A DNA stretch of 64,000 nucleotides from Clostridium sp. (GCF_026168755.1 NZ_JAPFDR010000011.1:1-64000), one strand, 5' to 3'. Shown: positions 36,337-45,893, numbered from the stretch's first letter. Notes: generated by a model not told the origin, from the letters alone. Program-made: numbers and translations.

Positions 36337-37362
36337 TTATTTAACTTTATAAATCCATCCTTCTGGACCTTCAATATCTCCAAATTGAATTCCACAAAGA
36401 ATTCTATAAAGTTCCTTAGTTATTGGTCCAACTTCTGTTTCGCTATAGAATACATGAAGTTCTCCTTTATACTCAATTCCACCAATAGGAGTAATAACAG
36501 CAGCAGTACCACAAGCACCAGCTTCTTTAAATTCATCAAGAGAATCTATTGGAACTTTTCTTTCATATACTGGCATATTTAAATATTTTTCTGCAATTTC
36601 CATTAATGAATATTTAGTTATACTTGGTAATACTGATGGTGACTTAGGAGTAACGAATTCATTGTTTTTTGTAATTCCAAAGAAGTTTGCAGCACCTACC
36701 TCTTCAATACATGTTCTAGTAGCTGGATCTAAGTATATACAATCAGCAAAGCCCCTATCAGCAGCTATTTTATGTGGTTGCATTGAAGCTGCATAGTTAC
36801 CACCAACTTTTTGACCACCAGTTCCATGAGGAGCAGCTCTATCATAATCTGCAATCATGAAATTACAAGGTGTCATTCCACCCTTAAAGTATGCTCCAAC
36901 AGGTAAACAGAATACACAGAATATATATTCTGGTGCAGGCTTAACACCAATATTATCACCAACTCCAATAACAAATGGTCTTAAATATAAAGTACCACCT
37001 GTACCATAAGGAGGTACATAATGTTCATTTGCTTTAACAACTTGCATACAAGCATCTATAAATTTTTCTTCAGGAATTTCAGGCATAAGTAGCTTATTAA
37101 GACTATCATTAAGTCTTGAAGCATTTCTATTAGGTCTAAAAAGTTGAATATCTCCATTTTTAGTTCTGTAAGCTTTTAAGCCTTCAAAGCATTGTTGACC
37201 ATAGTGGAGAGCACAAGAAGCTTCGCTTATGCTAAGCATATTGTCTTCAGTTAAGTGTCCTTCATCCCAATTTCCATTTTTCCAAGTAGAGATATAACGA
37301 AAATCGGTTTTAATGTAACTAAACCCCAAGTTATTCCAATCGATGTTTACTTTTTTAGTCAT
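36337..37362 (-). CDS. ilvE: Branched-chain amino acid aminotransferase
   Basis: 341 aa class IV PLP enzyme. The signature [10 protein letters not shown] and the lysine-bearing region [18 protein letters not shown] are clear, with LRPFVIGVG earlier. It interconverts Leu, Ile and Val with their 2-oxo acids. The C-terminus ends GWIYKVK. It is monocistronic and divergent from ridA. No T-box is seen in its leader. Confidence 0.94.
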   Translation of the reverse strand: MTKKVNIDWNNLGFSYIKTDFRYISTWKNGNWDEGHLTEDNMLSISEASCALHYGQQCFEGLKAYRTKNGDIQLFRPNRNASRLNDSLNKLLMPEIPEEKFIDACMQVVKANEHYVPPYGTGGTLYLRPFVIGVGDNIGVKPAPEYIFCVFCLPVGAYFKGGMTPCNFMIADYDRAAPHGTGGQKVGGNYAASMQPHKIAADRGFADCIYLDPATRTCIEEVGAANFFGITKNNEFVTPKSPSVLPSITKYSLMEIAEKYLNMPVYERKVPIDSLDEFKEAGACGTAAVITPIGGIEYKGELHVFYSETEVGPITKELYRILCGIQFGDIEGPEGWIYKVK

Positions 37363-37466
37363 TTAAATCGCCCCTTTAAATTTAAAAATAATATTTGAAA
37401 TTAAGACTTAAAATTAGTTTAATTCCCCAATATACTTATGATATAGTTAATAATAAATCTTTAATA

Positions 37467-37491
37467 TGTAAGCTGAAAATTTAAGCTTACA
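37467..37491. promoter_or_regulatory. Dyad between ilvE and ridA
   Basis: TGTAAGCT / AGCTTACA, a perfect 8-bp inverted repeat around GAAAATTTA, sits in the 291-bp divergent spacer. The centre holds GAAAATT, half of a CodY box (AATTTTCWGAAAATT). It could be a shared operator for ilvE and ridA or a transcribed hairpin. Confidence 0.35.
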
Positions 37492-37653
37492 TTCTTAATT
37501 ATTAATTTTACCACTAATAAGAAGAATCTTAAATAAGAAAAATGAAAAATATAACAAAAAAATATACAAGGTACAAAAAAGTTCCAAAGTATAGTATAAT
37601 ATTTATTAAATGGTAAAATATTGGATATTATATTTATTTTTAGGAGGTAAAAA

Positions 37654-38031
37654 GTGGAAAGAGAAGTTATTAACACTAAAAATGCACCAGGGGCAATAGG
37701 ACCATATTCACAAGGGATTATAGTTGGAGATTTTGTTTATACATCTGGACAAATTCCAATAAATCCTGCTACTGGAGTCATGGAAACAGATATAAAGTTT
37801 GCTACTAAACAATCAATGGAAAATGTTAAGGCAATTTTAGAAGCTGCAGGAACATCTTTAGAAAATGTAGTTAAGACAAGTATTTTCTTAAAGGATTTAA
37901 ATGATTTTGCTGTTGTTAATGAAATTTACGGAACATACTTCAGTGAAAATCCACCAGCAAGAAGTTGTGTTCAAGTGGCAAAATTACCAAAGGATGCAGT
38001 TATAGAAATAGAAGCTATAGCTACTAAATAA
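37654..38031 (+). CDS. ridA: RidA (YjgF) enamine/imine deaminase
   Basis: 125 aa. [21 protein letters not shown] and the active-site arginine in [13 protein letters not shown] are diagnostic. RidA hydrolyses 2-aminoacrylate and related imines, protecting PLP enzymes such as IlvE. It is divergent from ilvE, fitting that link. Start GTG with TAGGAGGTAAAAA upstream. It is monocistronic with its own terminator. Confidence 0.94.
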   Translation: MEREVINTKNAPGAIGPYSQGIIVGDFVYTSGQIPINPATGVMETDIKFATKQSMENVKAILEAAGTSLENVVKTSIFLKDLNDFAVVNEIYGTYFSENPPARSCVQVAKLPKDAVIEIEAIATK

Positions 38032-38055
38032 TATTAAAAAATAATAATTATTAAT

Positions 38056-38082
38056 AAAAAAGCCGAAAAGGCTTTTTTATTT
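38056..38082 (+). terminator. Intrinsic terminator
   Basis: AAAAAAGCC / GGCTTTTTT with a short GAAAA loop, after ridA. Confidence 0.85.
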
Positions 38083-38176
38083 TCTAAAAATATAGTAAAT
38101 TATATATTTGTAGAATAGAATTATTATTAAAAATATTACTACATTTCAAAATATAAAATGGAAGGAGATTCAACAT

Positions 38177-39232
38177 ATGAAGAAGAATAAAGTAAGGTTA
38201 TTAACTTTAATAATATCAACCTTATTTATTATTAATGGGCTTGTTGGATGTAGCTCATCAGAAAAAAAGGAAGAGATAAATATATTAAACTATGGGGCTA
38301 ATGCTGCAGAAGGTGTTTATGAAGAATTCGAAAAGGAAACTGGAATAAAGGTAAATGAAAAGACATTTGATGACATGCATTATATGTATCAGGAAGTTGC
38401 AAGTGGTAAAGTTAAGTATGATGTTATATTAGTTTCAGATGATATGGCTGAAAAAATGATAAAAGAGGATATGCTTCAAAATATAAATAAGGATAATATT
38501 CCTAATATAGTAAATATGAATGAAGGAGATATGGGTAAACCATATGATCCTAATAATGATTATACAGTACCTTATATGAATGGAACAATTGGATTAATAT
38601 ATAATACAGAAACTGTTGATGAAGATATAGATAGTTGGGAAAGTTTATTTGATACAAAATATAAAAATGAAGTCTTCATGTTTGACAATATGAGAGATAC
38701 AATAGGAGTAGCTTTAAAAACTTTAGGATATTCATTAAATTCAACTGATCCAAATGAATTAGAAGAAGCTAAGAATTTACTAATTAAGCAAAAGGAAGAA
38801 ATAAATCCAGTTTATGGAGCGGATGAGGTGCTAGATTTAATGAAATCTGGAGAAAAGAAAATTGCTATGATTTGGTCTGGAGAAGGATTAAACTTAGAGA
38901 CAGAAGATAGTACATTTAAATACGTAATTCCAGAAGAAGGAGCAGATTATTGGTTAGATTCTTGGGCAATTCCTAAGGATGCTCAAAATGTTAGTGGTGC
39001 TGAAAAGTTTATAAACTTTATGAGTGATAAGGATATATCATTTAGAACAGCAGATGAAATAGGTTATACTACACCACAAAAGCAAGCTATTGAAGAACAG
39101 CCTGATGAAGTTAAAAATAATGAAAATGCATATATGCCTAAAGAAATATTAGATAAGTGTGAAGGGTATAAGTACTTAGATGGAGATAGCTTAAGATTAT
39201 ATGAGGATATTTGGATGCAAATTAAAGGATAA
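38177..39232 (+). CDS. PotD-like ABC substrate-binding lipoprotein
   Basis: 351 aa. The lipobox LVGCSS gives C25. EINILNYGANAAEGVYEEFE, YDVILVSDDMAEKM and DYTVPYMNGTIGLIYN follow the spermidine/putrescine-binding PotD pattern, with DSWAIPKDAQNVSGAEKFIN near the end. No PotABC genes are adjacent, so it is an orphan or works with a distant transporter. AAGGAGATTCAAC precedes the ATG. Specificity (polyamine or another cation) is inferred from family only. Confidence 0.85.
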   Translation: MKKNKVRLLTLIISTLFIINGLVGCSSSEKKEEINILNYGANAAEGVYEEFEKETGIKVNEKTFDDMHYMYQEVASGKVKYDVILVSDDMAEKMIKEDMLQNINKDNIPNIVNMNEGDMGKPYDPNNDYTVPYMNGTIGLIYNTETVDEDIDSWESLFDTKYKNEVFMFDNMRDTIGVALKTLGYSLNSTDPNELEEAKNLLIKQKEEINPVYGADEVLDLMKSGEKKIAMIWSGEGLNLETEDSTFKYVIPEEGADYWLDSWAIPKDAQNVSGAEKFINFMSDKDISFRTADEIGYTTPQKQAIEEQPDEVKNNENAYMPKEILDKCEGYKYLDGDSLRLYEDIWMQIKG

Positions 39233-39325
39233 AAAACGTAACCGTTCTATTATAATACTTTAGTAGAAAGATCAAAAGTTTTAGTATATAATACTTATAA
39301 AAGGATGAGTTTAGGAGGAGAGAAT

Positions 39326-39883
39326 ATGGACAAAATAATTGATTTTAATGAGCTTAAAAATAGAGTTAATGATAAAGATGTAGATCAATTTGAATCATAT
39401 ATTTATTCTTTATATTATAAGATGGCTGAAGGCAAGATAAATATGGCTGAGTTTTCTAAAGAGTTAGGTGAATATATGGAAAAAAATAACCTTTCTCCAG
39501 ATAAATTCTTAAAGATGCAAACAAAGCTTATGGAGAGATATGGAATAGATGCTTCAGGTTTTGAAGAGCAATTAAAGTCATTAGGGTTAGAAAATATATC
39601 AACAAATCCAGTGGATTATGAAAAAACGCGTAGAACTCTAAGTTTTCAAGAAAAATATAAAAGCAGACTTAAAGTTAAAGGTGCAACAGAATATAGTATA
39701 AATAATGATAAGAATAATCTTACAATTTTATTAGATGCCCATAATGTTATTCTAAAAAGTAAGGAATCAATTGATCTTACAGATAACGAGTTAAATGAGT
39801 TTTTATGTTCATATAAAAAGACAGTAGAAAATGATTTACTTAAGATTTCGATTTGTGAAAATGTAAAAGAATATGATTACTAA
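39326..39883 (+). CDS. DUF3867-like hypothetical protein
   Basis: 185 aa from ATG 39326 with GGAGGAGAGAAT as the site. It is helical and charged, with DFNELKNRVNDKDVDQFESY at the N-terminus and NLSPDKFLKMQTKLMERYG in the middle. I believe it belongs to a clostridial family (DUF3867) of unknown function, but from memory only. No membrane span or catalytic motif is visible. It is monocistronic. Confidence 0.65.
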   Translation: MDKIIDFNELKNRVNDKDVDQFESYIYSLYYKMAEGKINMAEFSKELGEYMEKNNLSPDKFLKMQTKLMERYGIDASGFEEQLKSLGLENISTNPVDYEKTRRTLSFQEKYKSRLKVKGATEYSINNDKNNLTILLDAHNVILKSKESIDLTDNELNEFLCSYKKTVENDLLKISICENVKEYDY

Positions 39884-39931
39884 AAATAGAAACAAATTTC
39901 TATTTATTTTGACTTAAATTAATGTATAATA

Positions 39932-39967
39932 AATAAGGTGTGATGTATTAATCACTCCTTATTTTTT
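39932..39967 (+). terminator. Terminator just upstream of the ABC-F gene
   Basis: AATAAGGTGTGAT / ATCACTCCTTATT then six T. It ends 18 nt before the ABC-F start codon. It may simply end the preceding gene, or act as a leader attenuator of the ABC-F gene. Confidence 0.8.
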
Positions 39968-39984
39968 GCTAACGGAGGATAATA

Positions 39985-41556
39985 ATGAGCGTTTTAACAG
40001 TTAAAAATATAAGCCATGGATTTGGTGATAGGGCAATATTTGAAGATGTATCATTTAGATTACTTAAGGGAGAACATGTAGGGTTAATTGGAGCTAATGG
40101 CGAAGGTAAGTCTACATTTATGAATATAATAACAAGTAAGTTAATGCCTGATGAAGGAAAGGTTATTTGGAGTAATAAAGTTAGAGTTGGTTATATGGAT
40201 CAACATGCTGAACTTGAAAAGGGATTAACTATAATAGATGTACTTAGAAGTGCATTTAAATACCTATTTGATATGGAAGCTGAGATGAATGAGCTTTATG
40301 GAAGAATGGGTGAAATGGATGAAGATGAAATGAATAAAGCTTTAGAAAGAACAGCTGTTATTCAAGATATGTTAGACAATAATGGATTTTATGTTATAGA
40401 TGCTAAGGCTGAAGAAGTTGCTAAGGGGCTAGGTCTTTTAGATGTAGGTTTAGATAGAGATGTTACTGAACTAAGTGGTGGTCAAAGAACTAAGGTATTA
40501 TTAGGTAAGCTTTTACTTGAAAATCCTGATATTCTTTTACTAGACGAGCCTACTAACTATTTAGATGAAGCCCACATTGAATGGTTAAAGAGATTTTTAC
40601 AAGCTTATGAAAATGCATTTATTTTAATTTCACATGATATTCCATTCTTAAATTCAGTTATTAACTTAATTTATCATGTGGAAAATAAAAAGCTTACTAG
40701 ATATGTTGGAGATTATTATGAGTTCCAAAGAATCTATGAGGCTAATAAGGCTCAATTAGAAGCTGCATATGAAAGACAACAACAAGAAGTTGCTCAACTT
40801 AAAGATTTCGTTGCTAGAAATAAAGCAAGAGTTGCAACTAGTGGTATGGCAAAGGCTAGACAAAAGAAGCTAGATAAGATGGAAATGATTGAACTTGCTG
40901 CAGAAAAACCAAAGCCAGAGTTTAATTTCTTAAAGGGAAGAACTTCAGGTAAGGTTATATTTGAAACTAAGGATTTAGTAATTGGGTATAATGAGCCATT
41001 AACTAAGCCACTTAATCTTTATATGGAAAGAGGACAAAAGATTGCTTTAGTCGGAGCTAATGGTCTTGGTAAGACTACACTTCTTAAGAGTTTAATGGGA
41101 TTAATTCCTTCATTAGGTGGAGAAGTTAGTTTAGGAGAATATCAACAAATTGGTTATTTTGAGCAAGAAATTAAGGAAGCTAATTATAATACTTGTATTG
41201 AAGAGGTTTGGGAAAAGTTCCCTTCTAAGACTCAATATGAAGTAAGATCAGCTCTTGCTAAATGTGGATTAACAACTAAGCATATTGAAAGTAAGGTATG
41301 TGTATTAAGTGGGGGAGAGCAAGCTAAGGTTAGATTATGTAAGCTTATTAATGAAGAAACAAATATCTTAATCCTAGACGAGCCTACTAACCATTTAGAT
41401 GTTGAAGCTAAGGATGAGCTTAAGAGAGCTTTAAAAGAGTATAAGGGAAGTATATTACTTGTATGCCATGAGCCTGAGTTCTATAAGGATGTTGTAACAG
41501 ATATTTGGAACTGTGAGGATTGGACAACTTTAGCTGGAGTTTCCACAACAAGATAA
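39985..41556 (+). CDS. ABC-F family ATPase (ribosome-associated type)
   Basis: 523 aa, two ATPase domains and no membrane span. Walker A motifs are GANGEGKST and GANGLGKTT; signatures are LSGGQRTKV and LSGGEQAKV; Walker B motifs are LLLDEPTNYLD and LILDEPTNHLD. A charged linker of about 80 residues lies between. Closest in style to YkpA/YbiT housekeeping ABC-F proteins, which act on the ribosome E site. Some ABC-F proteins protect ribosomes from antibiotics, but this sequence gives no clear sign of that. Confidence 0.92.
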   Translation: MSVLTVKNISHGFGDRAIFEDVSFRLLKGEHVGLIGANGEGKSTFMNIITSKLMPDEGKVIWSNKVRVGYMDQHAELEKGLTIIDVLRSAFKYLFDMEAEMNELYGRMGEMDEDEMNKALERTAVIQDMLDNNGFYVIDAKAEEVAKGLGLLDVGLDRDVTELSGGQRTKVLLGKLLLENPDILLLDEPTNYLDEAHIEWLKRFLQAYENAFILISHDIPFLNSVINLIYHVENKKLTRYVGDYYEFQRIYEANKAQLEAAYERQQQEVAQLKDFVARNKARVATSGMAKARQKKLDKMEMIELAAEKPKPEFNFLKGRTSGKVIFETKDLVIGYNEPLTKPLNLYMERGQKIALVGANGLGKTTLLKSLMGLIPSLGGEVSLGEYQQIGYFEQEIKEANYNTCIEEVWEKFPSKTQYEVRSALAKCGLTTKHIESKVCVLSGGEQAKVRLCKLINEETNILILDEPTNHLDVEAKDELKRALKEYKGSILLVCHEPEFYKDVVTDIWNCEDWTTLAGVSTTR

Positions 41557-41557
41557 T

Positions 41558-41602
41558 AAAAAGACTTAAATCAGTAATAATACTGGTTTAAGTCTTTTTT
41601 TA
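41558..41602 (+). terminator. Intrinsic terminator, last chromosomal feature before the mobile element
   Basis: AAAAAGACTTAAA-CAGTA / TACTG-TTTAAGTCTTTTT with one mismatch, then T-rich sequence. Confidence 0.9.
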
Positions 41603-41625
41603 TATAAGTTTTAAATATTTATATT

Positions 41626-41772
41626 TTTCAGCTCCACAATTTTGGGGTATCTAAATAAACTTAGAAAATAAGCCACTTTACAAGAAATCAAGTATAGAAA
41701 CATGGTTTCAGCTCCACAAATTTTGGGGAGCATAATAAGAATATTACTATTAATAATAAGAATATTACTATT
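41626..41772. repeat. Two pairs of direct repeats at the left end of the mobile element
   Basis: TTTCAGCTCCACAA followed by TTTTGGGG occurs at 41626-41647 and at 41706-41728, 80 bp apart, differing by one extra A. A second pair, AATAAGAATATTACTATT, occurs at 41734-41751 and 41755-41772, exactly 21 bp apart (two helical turns). They lie between the ABC-F terminator and the first element gene. They could be recombinase or repressor binding sites; no matching copy was seen at the right end. Confidence 0.55.
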
Positions 41773-41894
41773 TAATAGTGCTTAAGGCACACTTTTTGAC
41801 AATGAAACATAATACTTATTTCTTTGCTTATCTATACAAATAACACTAAGTGATGTATAATGATATTAAGATGATTCACTAAGGAGGCTTGGTT

Positions 41895-42089
41895 ATGGCA
41901 ATAACAAACAGAAAAAGATTAAGTACATCTTTAAGCTATGAGCACTTTGAATTTTTAGCTCAAGTATGTGATAGGAACAAACAAAAGCAAAGTGTAATTA
42001 TTGAAATGGGATTAGAGCTACTAAAAAGAGAAATGGAAAATAAGAATTTATATGAGATAATGCAAGAACTAGAAGTTGGTAAGAAATAA
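41895..42089 (+). CDS. Ribbon-helix-helix-like small DNA-binding protein
   Basis: 64 aa. ITNRKRLSTSLSYEHFEFLA, then a helix-turn-helix-sized remainder with QSVIIEMGLELLKREME, fits CopG/Arc-type repressors. Start ATG 41895 has AAGGAGG upstream. It is the first gene of the element and likely regulates its replication or own promoter. Three other small proteins of this type occur in the element. Confidence 0.6.
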   Translation: MAITNRKRLSTSLSYEHFEFLAQVCDRNKQKQSVIIEMGLELLKREMENKNLYEIMQELEVGKK

Positions 42090-42121
42090 AAATCTTATCA
42101 GCTTTTATTTTTTTGCTTTAC

Positions 42122-42167
42122 AGTAACGTCACTTTGTGTTATTATAAAATCATAAACAAAGTAACGT
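42122..42167. promoter_or_regulatory. Mixed direct/inverted repeat upstream of the replication gene
   Basis: AGTAACGT occurs directly at 42122-42129 and 42160-42167, while ACTTTGT (42131-42137) is the inverse of ACAAAGT (42156-42162). The 46-bp block lies 34 bp before the gene at 42201, at the place of an operator or origin. Confidence 0.4.
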
Positions 42168-42200
42168 ATGGTAATGCTACTAGGAGAGGGGGTTAACACA

Positions 42201-42959
42201 ATGGCTATCAAAGGATTCACAAAAGCGGAAAACTCTATACTATTCACTTCTAACTTAAGCAATAATGCTAAATTAGTTTACATTCAAATAAAATACTACT
42301 CTAGCATTGATGGATTCAAACTTTCTAAAACAACAATTCTTAAAGATAGTCAGTTAAGTGTTAACACTTTTGATAAGGTGATAAAGGAATTAAGACAAGC
42401 TGGATTAGTATTTCAATATACTGAGAAGCAAGGAAAGAAAAATATTTATTGGTATTCAACTAATGAGTTAAAAACTGGTGTAGATGGTAACGGAAACAAA
42501 GTTATAGATAATCAAATAGATATAACTGAAGTTACTGGAGAAGCTGAGAAGGTTAAAGCAGTAAAGCAAAGTAGACAAACTAAAATTGACAATCACGAAA
42601 ATGTAAGATTGGTTAGAAGTGCCCAAGGTGCTAACATTGATAATTCAAAATTTGATAAGGATATATTAACTTTTGCTGATGTTGACTTAGTTAGAAATGC
42701 AGTTAAGGAATTTAAGAAAAAAGCTAAGTATAATAAAAATGAAAAACTCTTAAGTGCTAAAACAATTAGAAATATTCTTATACAAGAGTATTACAATAAC
42801 AAAATGGATTTTAATCCAATAATGTTAAAGAAGATAAATGCAGTTAGGAAGCTAGATGGGGAAATGGATATAAAGCAATATAGTGATATAGCTGATGAAA
42901 TAGAGTTAAGAGAAGCATTAAAAGAATTAGAATCTGGTATATATCCAGTTGTAGCTTAA
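42201..42959 (+). CDS. Replication-initiator-like winged-helix protein
   Basis: 252 aa. FTKAENSILFTSNLSNNAKL opens a helix-rich domain, and LSKTTILKDSQLSVNTFDKV is a winged-helix/HTH of the sort seen in plasmid and phage initiation proteins. Residues 95-165 look like a linker; the C-terminus is helical. Start ATG 42201 follows GAGAGGGGG. I do not recognise a specific family. Repeats just upstream support a DNA-binding role. Confidence 0.55.
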   Translation: MAIKGFTKAENSILFTSNLSNNAKLVYIQIKYYSSIDGFKLSKTTILKDSQLSVNTFDKVIKELRQAGLVFQYTEKQGKKNIYWYSTNELKTGVDGNGNKVIDNQIDITEVTGEAEKVKAVKQSRQTKIDNHENVRLVRSAQGANIDNSKFDKDILTFADVDLVRNAVKEFKKKAKYNKNEKLLSAKTIRNILIQEYYNNKMDFNPIMLKKINAVRKLDGEMDIKQYSDIADEIELREALKELESGIYPVVA

Positions 42960-43080
42960 CAAGAAATATCAAGGAGAAGAATTATATCAGTATCTACAAT
43001 ATACAAAAGCACCTACAAGCTCCATTTTAAGTAGTTGGTTAAATGATGGAAAGAAGAAGGTAGAAGCATATCAGGGATAA
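42960..43080 (+). pseudogene. Open, gene-like stretch without start codon
   Basis: One frame is open for about 41 codons to TAA 43078-43080 and reads like a protein C-terminus: YQGEELYQYLQYTKAPTSSI, then SWLNDGKKKVEAYQG. No ATG, GTG or TTG with a ribosome site serves it. It is probably a gene remnant. Family not recognised. Confidence 0.3.
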
Positions 43081-43487
43081 ACAAGACCTATGTAAGTATA
43101 TTATGGAATGATATTTATAATGGTGTGGTTAGATTATCAAATCCAAGTAATACAATGGTAGTATTTTGTGGTGGGGGCAGTAACTTATTACTTGAAAGTT
43201 TTACTGATGCAATTCTAAAAGAATATAACATAAAAATATTAACACCATTAGAAAATACTTATAGAGACCTCATAGGGGTGATTTTATTAAGTGGTAATGA
43301 TACAATAGAAACAACTAAGATAGTACCAGTGGAAGATGCTACAGCAGTAAAGTCCAATTATGAAAGATTTGTAGAGCTTAATGAGAATGGATTTGAAATT
43401 AAAGAAATCTTAACTATAACTGGATTAGCATTACAAACATTGAGGAACTATCAGGTCAAATATAATAAAGAGATTCAGGCAGTATAA
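43047..43487 (+). pseudogene. C-terminal remnant of a plasmid-segregation actin-like (ParM/StbA) protein
   Basis: The open frame from 43047 reads SGINKTYVSILWNDIYNGVV, then MVVFCGGGSNLLLESF and EYNIKILTPLENTYRDLIGV. VFCGGGSNLL is like the second phosphate-binding loop and following helix of ParM-type ATPases. The N-terminal two thirds are missing. A GTG at 43125 could start translation, but there is no good site. It argues for a plasmid ancestor of the element. The C-terminal helix-turn-helix-like tail (EIKEILTITGLALQTLRNYQ) is unusual. Confidence 0.4.
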
Positions 43488-43497
43488 GGAGGGTATT

Positions 43498-43812
43498 ATG
43501 AGAATTAAAAAAGTATTAGCAATAACTGGAACGGTTGTTGGAGTGGGGATTGTTGGATCTGGATTGTTTTTGTTTGGTAAAGGTGATTCAAAGGATGATG
43601 TTAAGTGGCTTAAATCATTATCTTTAGAACAACTTAATAAGATTAGAGAAAAAGTTAGAATTGCTTTTTGTGAAGCTGGGAAAGACTATAAATTAGCTTC
43701 TAAGCTACAAAGCTTATTGTCATTAATAGACAAAATAATATATGATAAAACTACAAGCAGTGGTTTACCACTACCAAAGAGAGAGCATGGTTGGTATTTA
43801 TCCAATGATTAA
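43498..43812 (+). CDS. Small membrane-anchored hypothetical protein
   Basis: 104 aa. One N-terminal span (residues 6-27, VLAITGTVVGVGIVGSGLFL) is followed by a charged helical soluble part. AAGGAGGGTATT precedes the ATG. No family recognised. It is 10 nt after the ParM-like remnant and closed by a terminator. Confidence 0.6.
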   Translation: MRIKKVLAITGTVVGVGIVGSGLFLFGKGDSKDDVKWLKSLSLEQLNKIREKVRIAFCEAGKDYKLASKLQSLLSLIDKIIYDKTTSSGLPLPKREHGWYLSND

Positions 43813-43895
43813 AAGTATGAAACTTATTAATAAATAGATGAATTTTGAATAGAAAACTAAGTGAAGAACAATAAGAGAAGTTAATTGTAAGAAAT

Positions 43896-43922
43896 GAGCT
43901 GGACTAATCCAGTTCTTTTTTT
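43896..43922 (+). terminator. Intrinsic terminator
   Basis: GAGCTGGA / TCCAGTTC with a CTAA loop and seven T. Confidence 0.8.
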
Positions 43923-44064
43923 GTGTAAATGAAAGATGAATTTTATTGTATAAGGAATAGTAATAGTTTTAGGTAGATTAAGGTATTAGATTTTAATTGT
44001 AAATTATGTTAAGATTATATTGTTAATTTTATACTAATAAATATAAAAAATGGGAGATGTTATT

Positions 44065-44628
44065 TTGGAGACAATTACACCTGAAGAATCATTATTATTA
44101 CAATGTTTAGCAACAACATCGTTATTAGGAGAACTAAGTAATGCTAATTTTTTTAAAAGTGATTACTTTAATAAATTATCATTTGCAAATGAACAACATA
44201 AGGAAATTTTAAAAATATCAGGGATAGGAAATCCTGCAACAATGCAAATGATGCTTTATGCATTACTGACTGTACCTAAAGAGATTTTATCAAGGGCATC
44301 ATATGAAATGCTTGAAAGTTATGTTGAGAGAATTAATCCATTAGTATATTCATTGATTGAGGAAGAAACTAGTTCAAATTATGATGGAGAAACTGAAAAA
44401 GAAAATATTAATTATTTTCGTCATATTAGAAACGCTGTAGCACACTCAAAATGTGATTTTAATAGTAATGCTGGTAGAAATTATGTTACTTTTATTGACA
44501 ATACACCAAATAATTCAAAACAATGTTCTATAAAAATTGAATGTTATAAAATTGGGGAAGTAATTATGGAGTTACAGAAGTTGATTATGGAATATTATAA
44601 TAATAATCACAAGAGCATAAATTCATAA
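44065..44628 (+). CDS. HEPN-like protein (probable RNase of a defence module)
   Basis: 187 aa from TTG 44065, chosen because GGGAG sits 8 nt upstream; ATG 44050 in frame lacks a site. Helical throughout. The HEPN motif R-N-x3-H is in RHIRNAVAHSKC. HEPN domains with this motif cleave RNA and occur in toxin-antitoxin and abortive infection systems. It is 83 bp ahead of an AbiH gene, in the same direction and after an own terminator-closed unit. Function is inferred from motif and neighbour. Confidence 0.6.
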   Translation: METITPEESLLLQCLATTSLLGELSNANFFKSDYFNKLSFANEQHKEILKISGIGNPATMQMMLYALLTVPKEILSRASYEMLESYVERINPLVYSLIEEETSSNYDGETEKENINYFRHIRNAVAHSKCDFNSNAGRNYVTFIDNTPNNSKQCSIKIECYKIGEVIMELQKLIMEYYNNNHKSINS

Positions 44629-44711
44629 TTATAGACTAGATTAAATAGGTGTTAACATAAATAAAAGTATAATTATGAATAAAAATGAAGTTTGTAAAAG
44701 GGGAGAAAGTG

Positions 44712-45893
44712 GTGAATATATTAGTAATAGGAAATGGATTTGATTTAGCACATGAATTACCAACAAAATATTGGGATTTCATAGAATTTGTGAAAGTATT
44801 CAAAGCTTTAAAAGACTCTACAAGAGATAGAATAGAAAGCATATCTTATTTTCAGAGATTAGATGAGAATATAAAGGAATATTTATTAAGTGATGCTGTA
44901 TTTAACTTTTCAAATCATACAGATATATTAAAAGAGTTTTATAAATTGATTAACAACAATATTTGGATTGAATACTTTGATAATGAAATTGATTTTAAAA
45001 ACAAGGGTTGGATTGATTTTGAATTTGAAATATCAGAAGTTATTAAGAGTCTAGATTATTTACTTATAGTGAATAATAAAAAGCTTAAAAAGCCAGGTGA
45101 TAATGAAATTGATGATAATTTTAAATATAACGTAGCTGCAAAATTTATAAATAAGATGAAGAATAAGGGAATAACAGACCATAATAAAAGATTTAAGATA
45201 GGAGATTTTTATGGTGAAGTTGCTAAGGAAATAATAGATGAACTATATGAAGAATTAAATAATCTTATCAGATGTCTAGAAATATATCTTGAAGAATTTT
45301 TAGGGAAAATAAATATTGAGAAAAGGTTAATTGATATATTAGAAATTGAAGAAATAGATAAAGTAATTAGCTTTAACTATACAAAAACTTATGAGAAAAT
45401 ATATGATGTTGAGAAAAAATGTATGTATGATTATATACATGGAGAAGTAAATTTAAATAGAGATATAATAGAAAATAATATGGTATTAGGAATAAATGAA
45501 TATCTAAATACTGAAGAAAAAGATGAAAAAATAGAATTTATTAAATTTAAAAAATATTTTCAAAGAATATATAAGGAAACTAAGTGTTTACATAGAACTT
45601 GGCTTGAAAGAGCAAAAAGTTTGCAAGGTGATGCTGAAATGACTAAAAAAAGTGATAAGTTAGAATATATTAACAAAGTATATATATATGGTCATTCGCT
45701 TGATATTACTGATAAAGACATATTAAAAGATTTGATAAACTTTATAGGTACTCAAACAACTATTTTCTATTATGATAAATATGATTATGCACAAAAAATA
45801 GCTAATATGGTTAGAATAGTAGGACAAGAGTACTTAAATAAAAATTGCTATGGATTATATCCTAAAATTATTTTCAAAGAGATAAAAAGGTAA
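44712..45893 (+). CDS. AbiH-family abortive infection protein
   Basis: 393 aa from GTG 44712 after GGGGAG. NILVIGNGFDLAHELPTKYW is the family opening, with VISFNYTKTYEKIY and KVYIYGHSLDITDKDIL later. AbiH was first described as a lactococcal plasmid phage-resistance protein; its biochemical activity is not well defined, though the N-terminal GNGFD loop suggests nucleotide binding. It lies between the HEPN gene and a hairpin, making a two-gene defence unit inside the element. Confidence 0.82.
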   Translation: MNILVIGNGFDLAHELPTKYWDFIEFVKVFKALKDSTRDRIESISYFQRLDENIKEYLLSDAVFNFSNHTDILKEFYKLINNNIWIEYFDNEIDFKNKGWIDFEFEISEVIKSLDYLLIVNNKKLKKPGDNEIDDNFKYNVAAKFINKMKNKGITDHNKRFKIGDFYGEVAKEIIDELYEELNNLIRCLEIYLEEFLGKINIEKRLIDILEIEEIDKVISFNYTKTYEKIYDVEKKCMYDYIHGEVNLNRDIIENNMVLGINEYLNTEEKDEKIEFIKFKKYFQRIYKETKCLHRTWLERAKSLQGDAEMTKKSDKLEYINKVYIYGHSLDITDKDILKDLINFIGTQTTIFYYDKYDYAQKIANMVRIVGQEYLNKNCYGLYPKIIFKEIKR

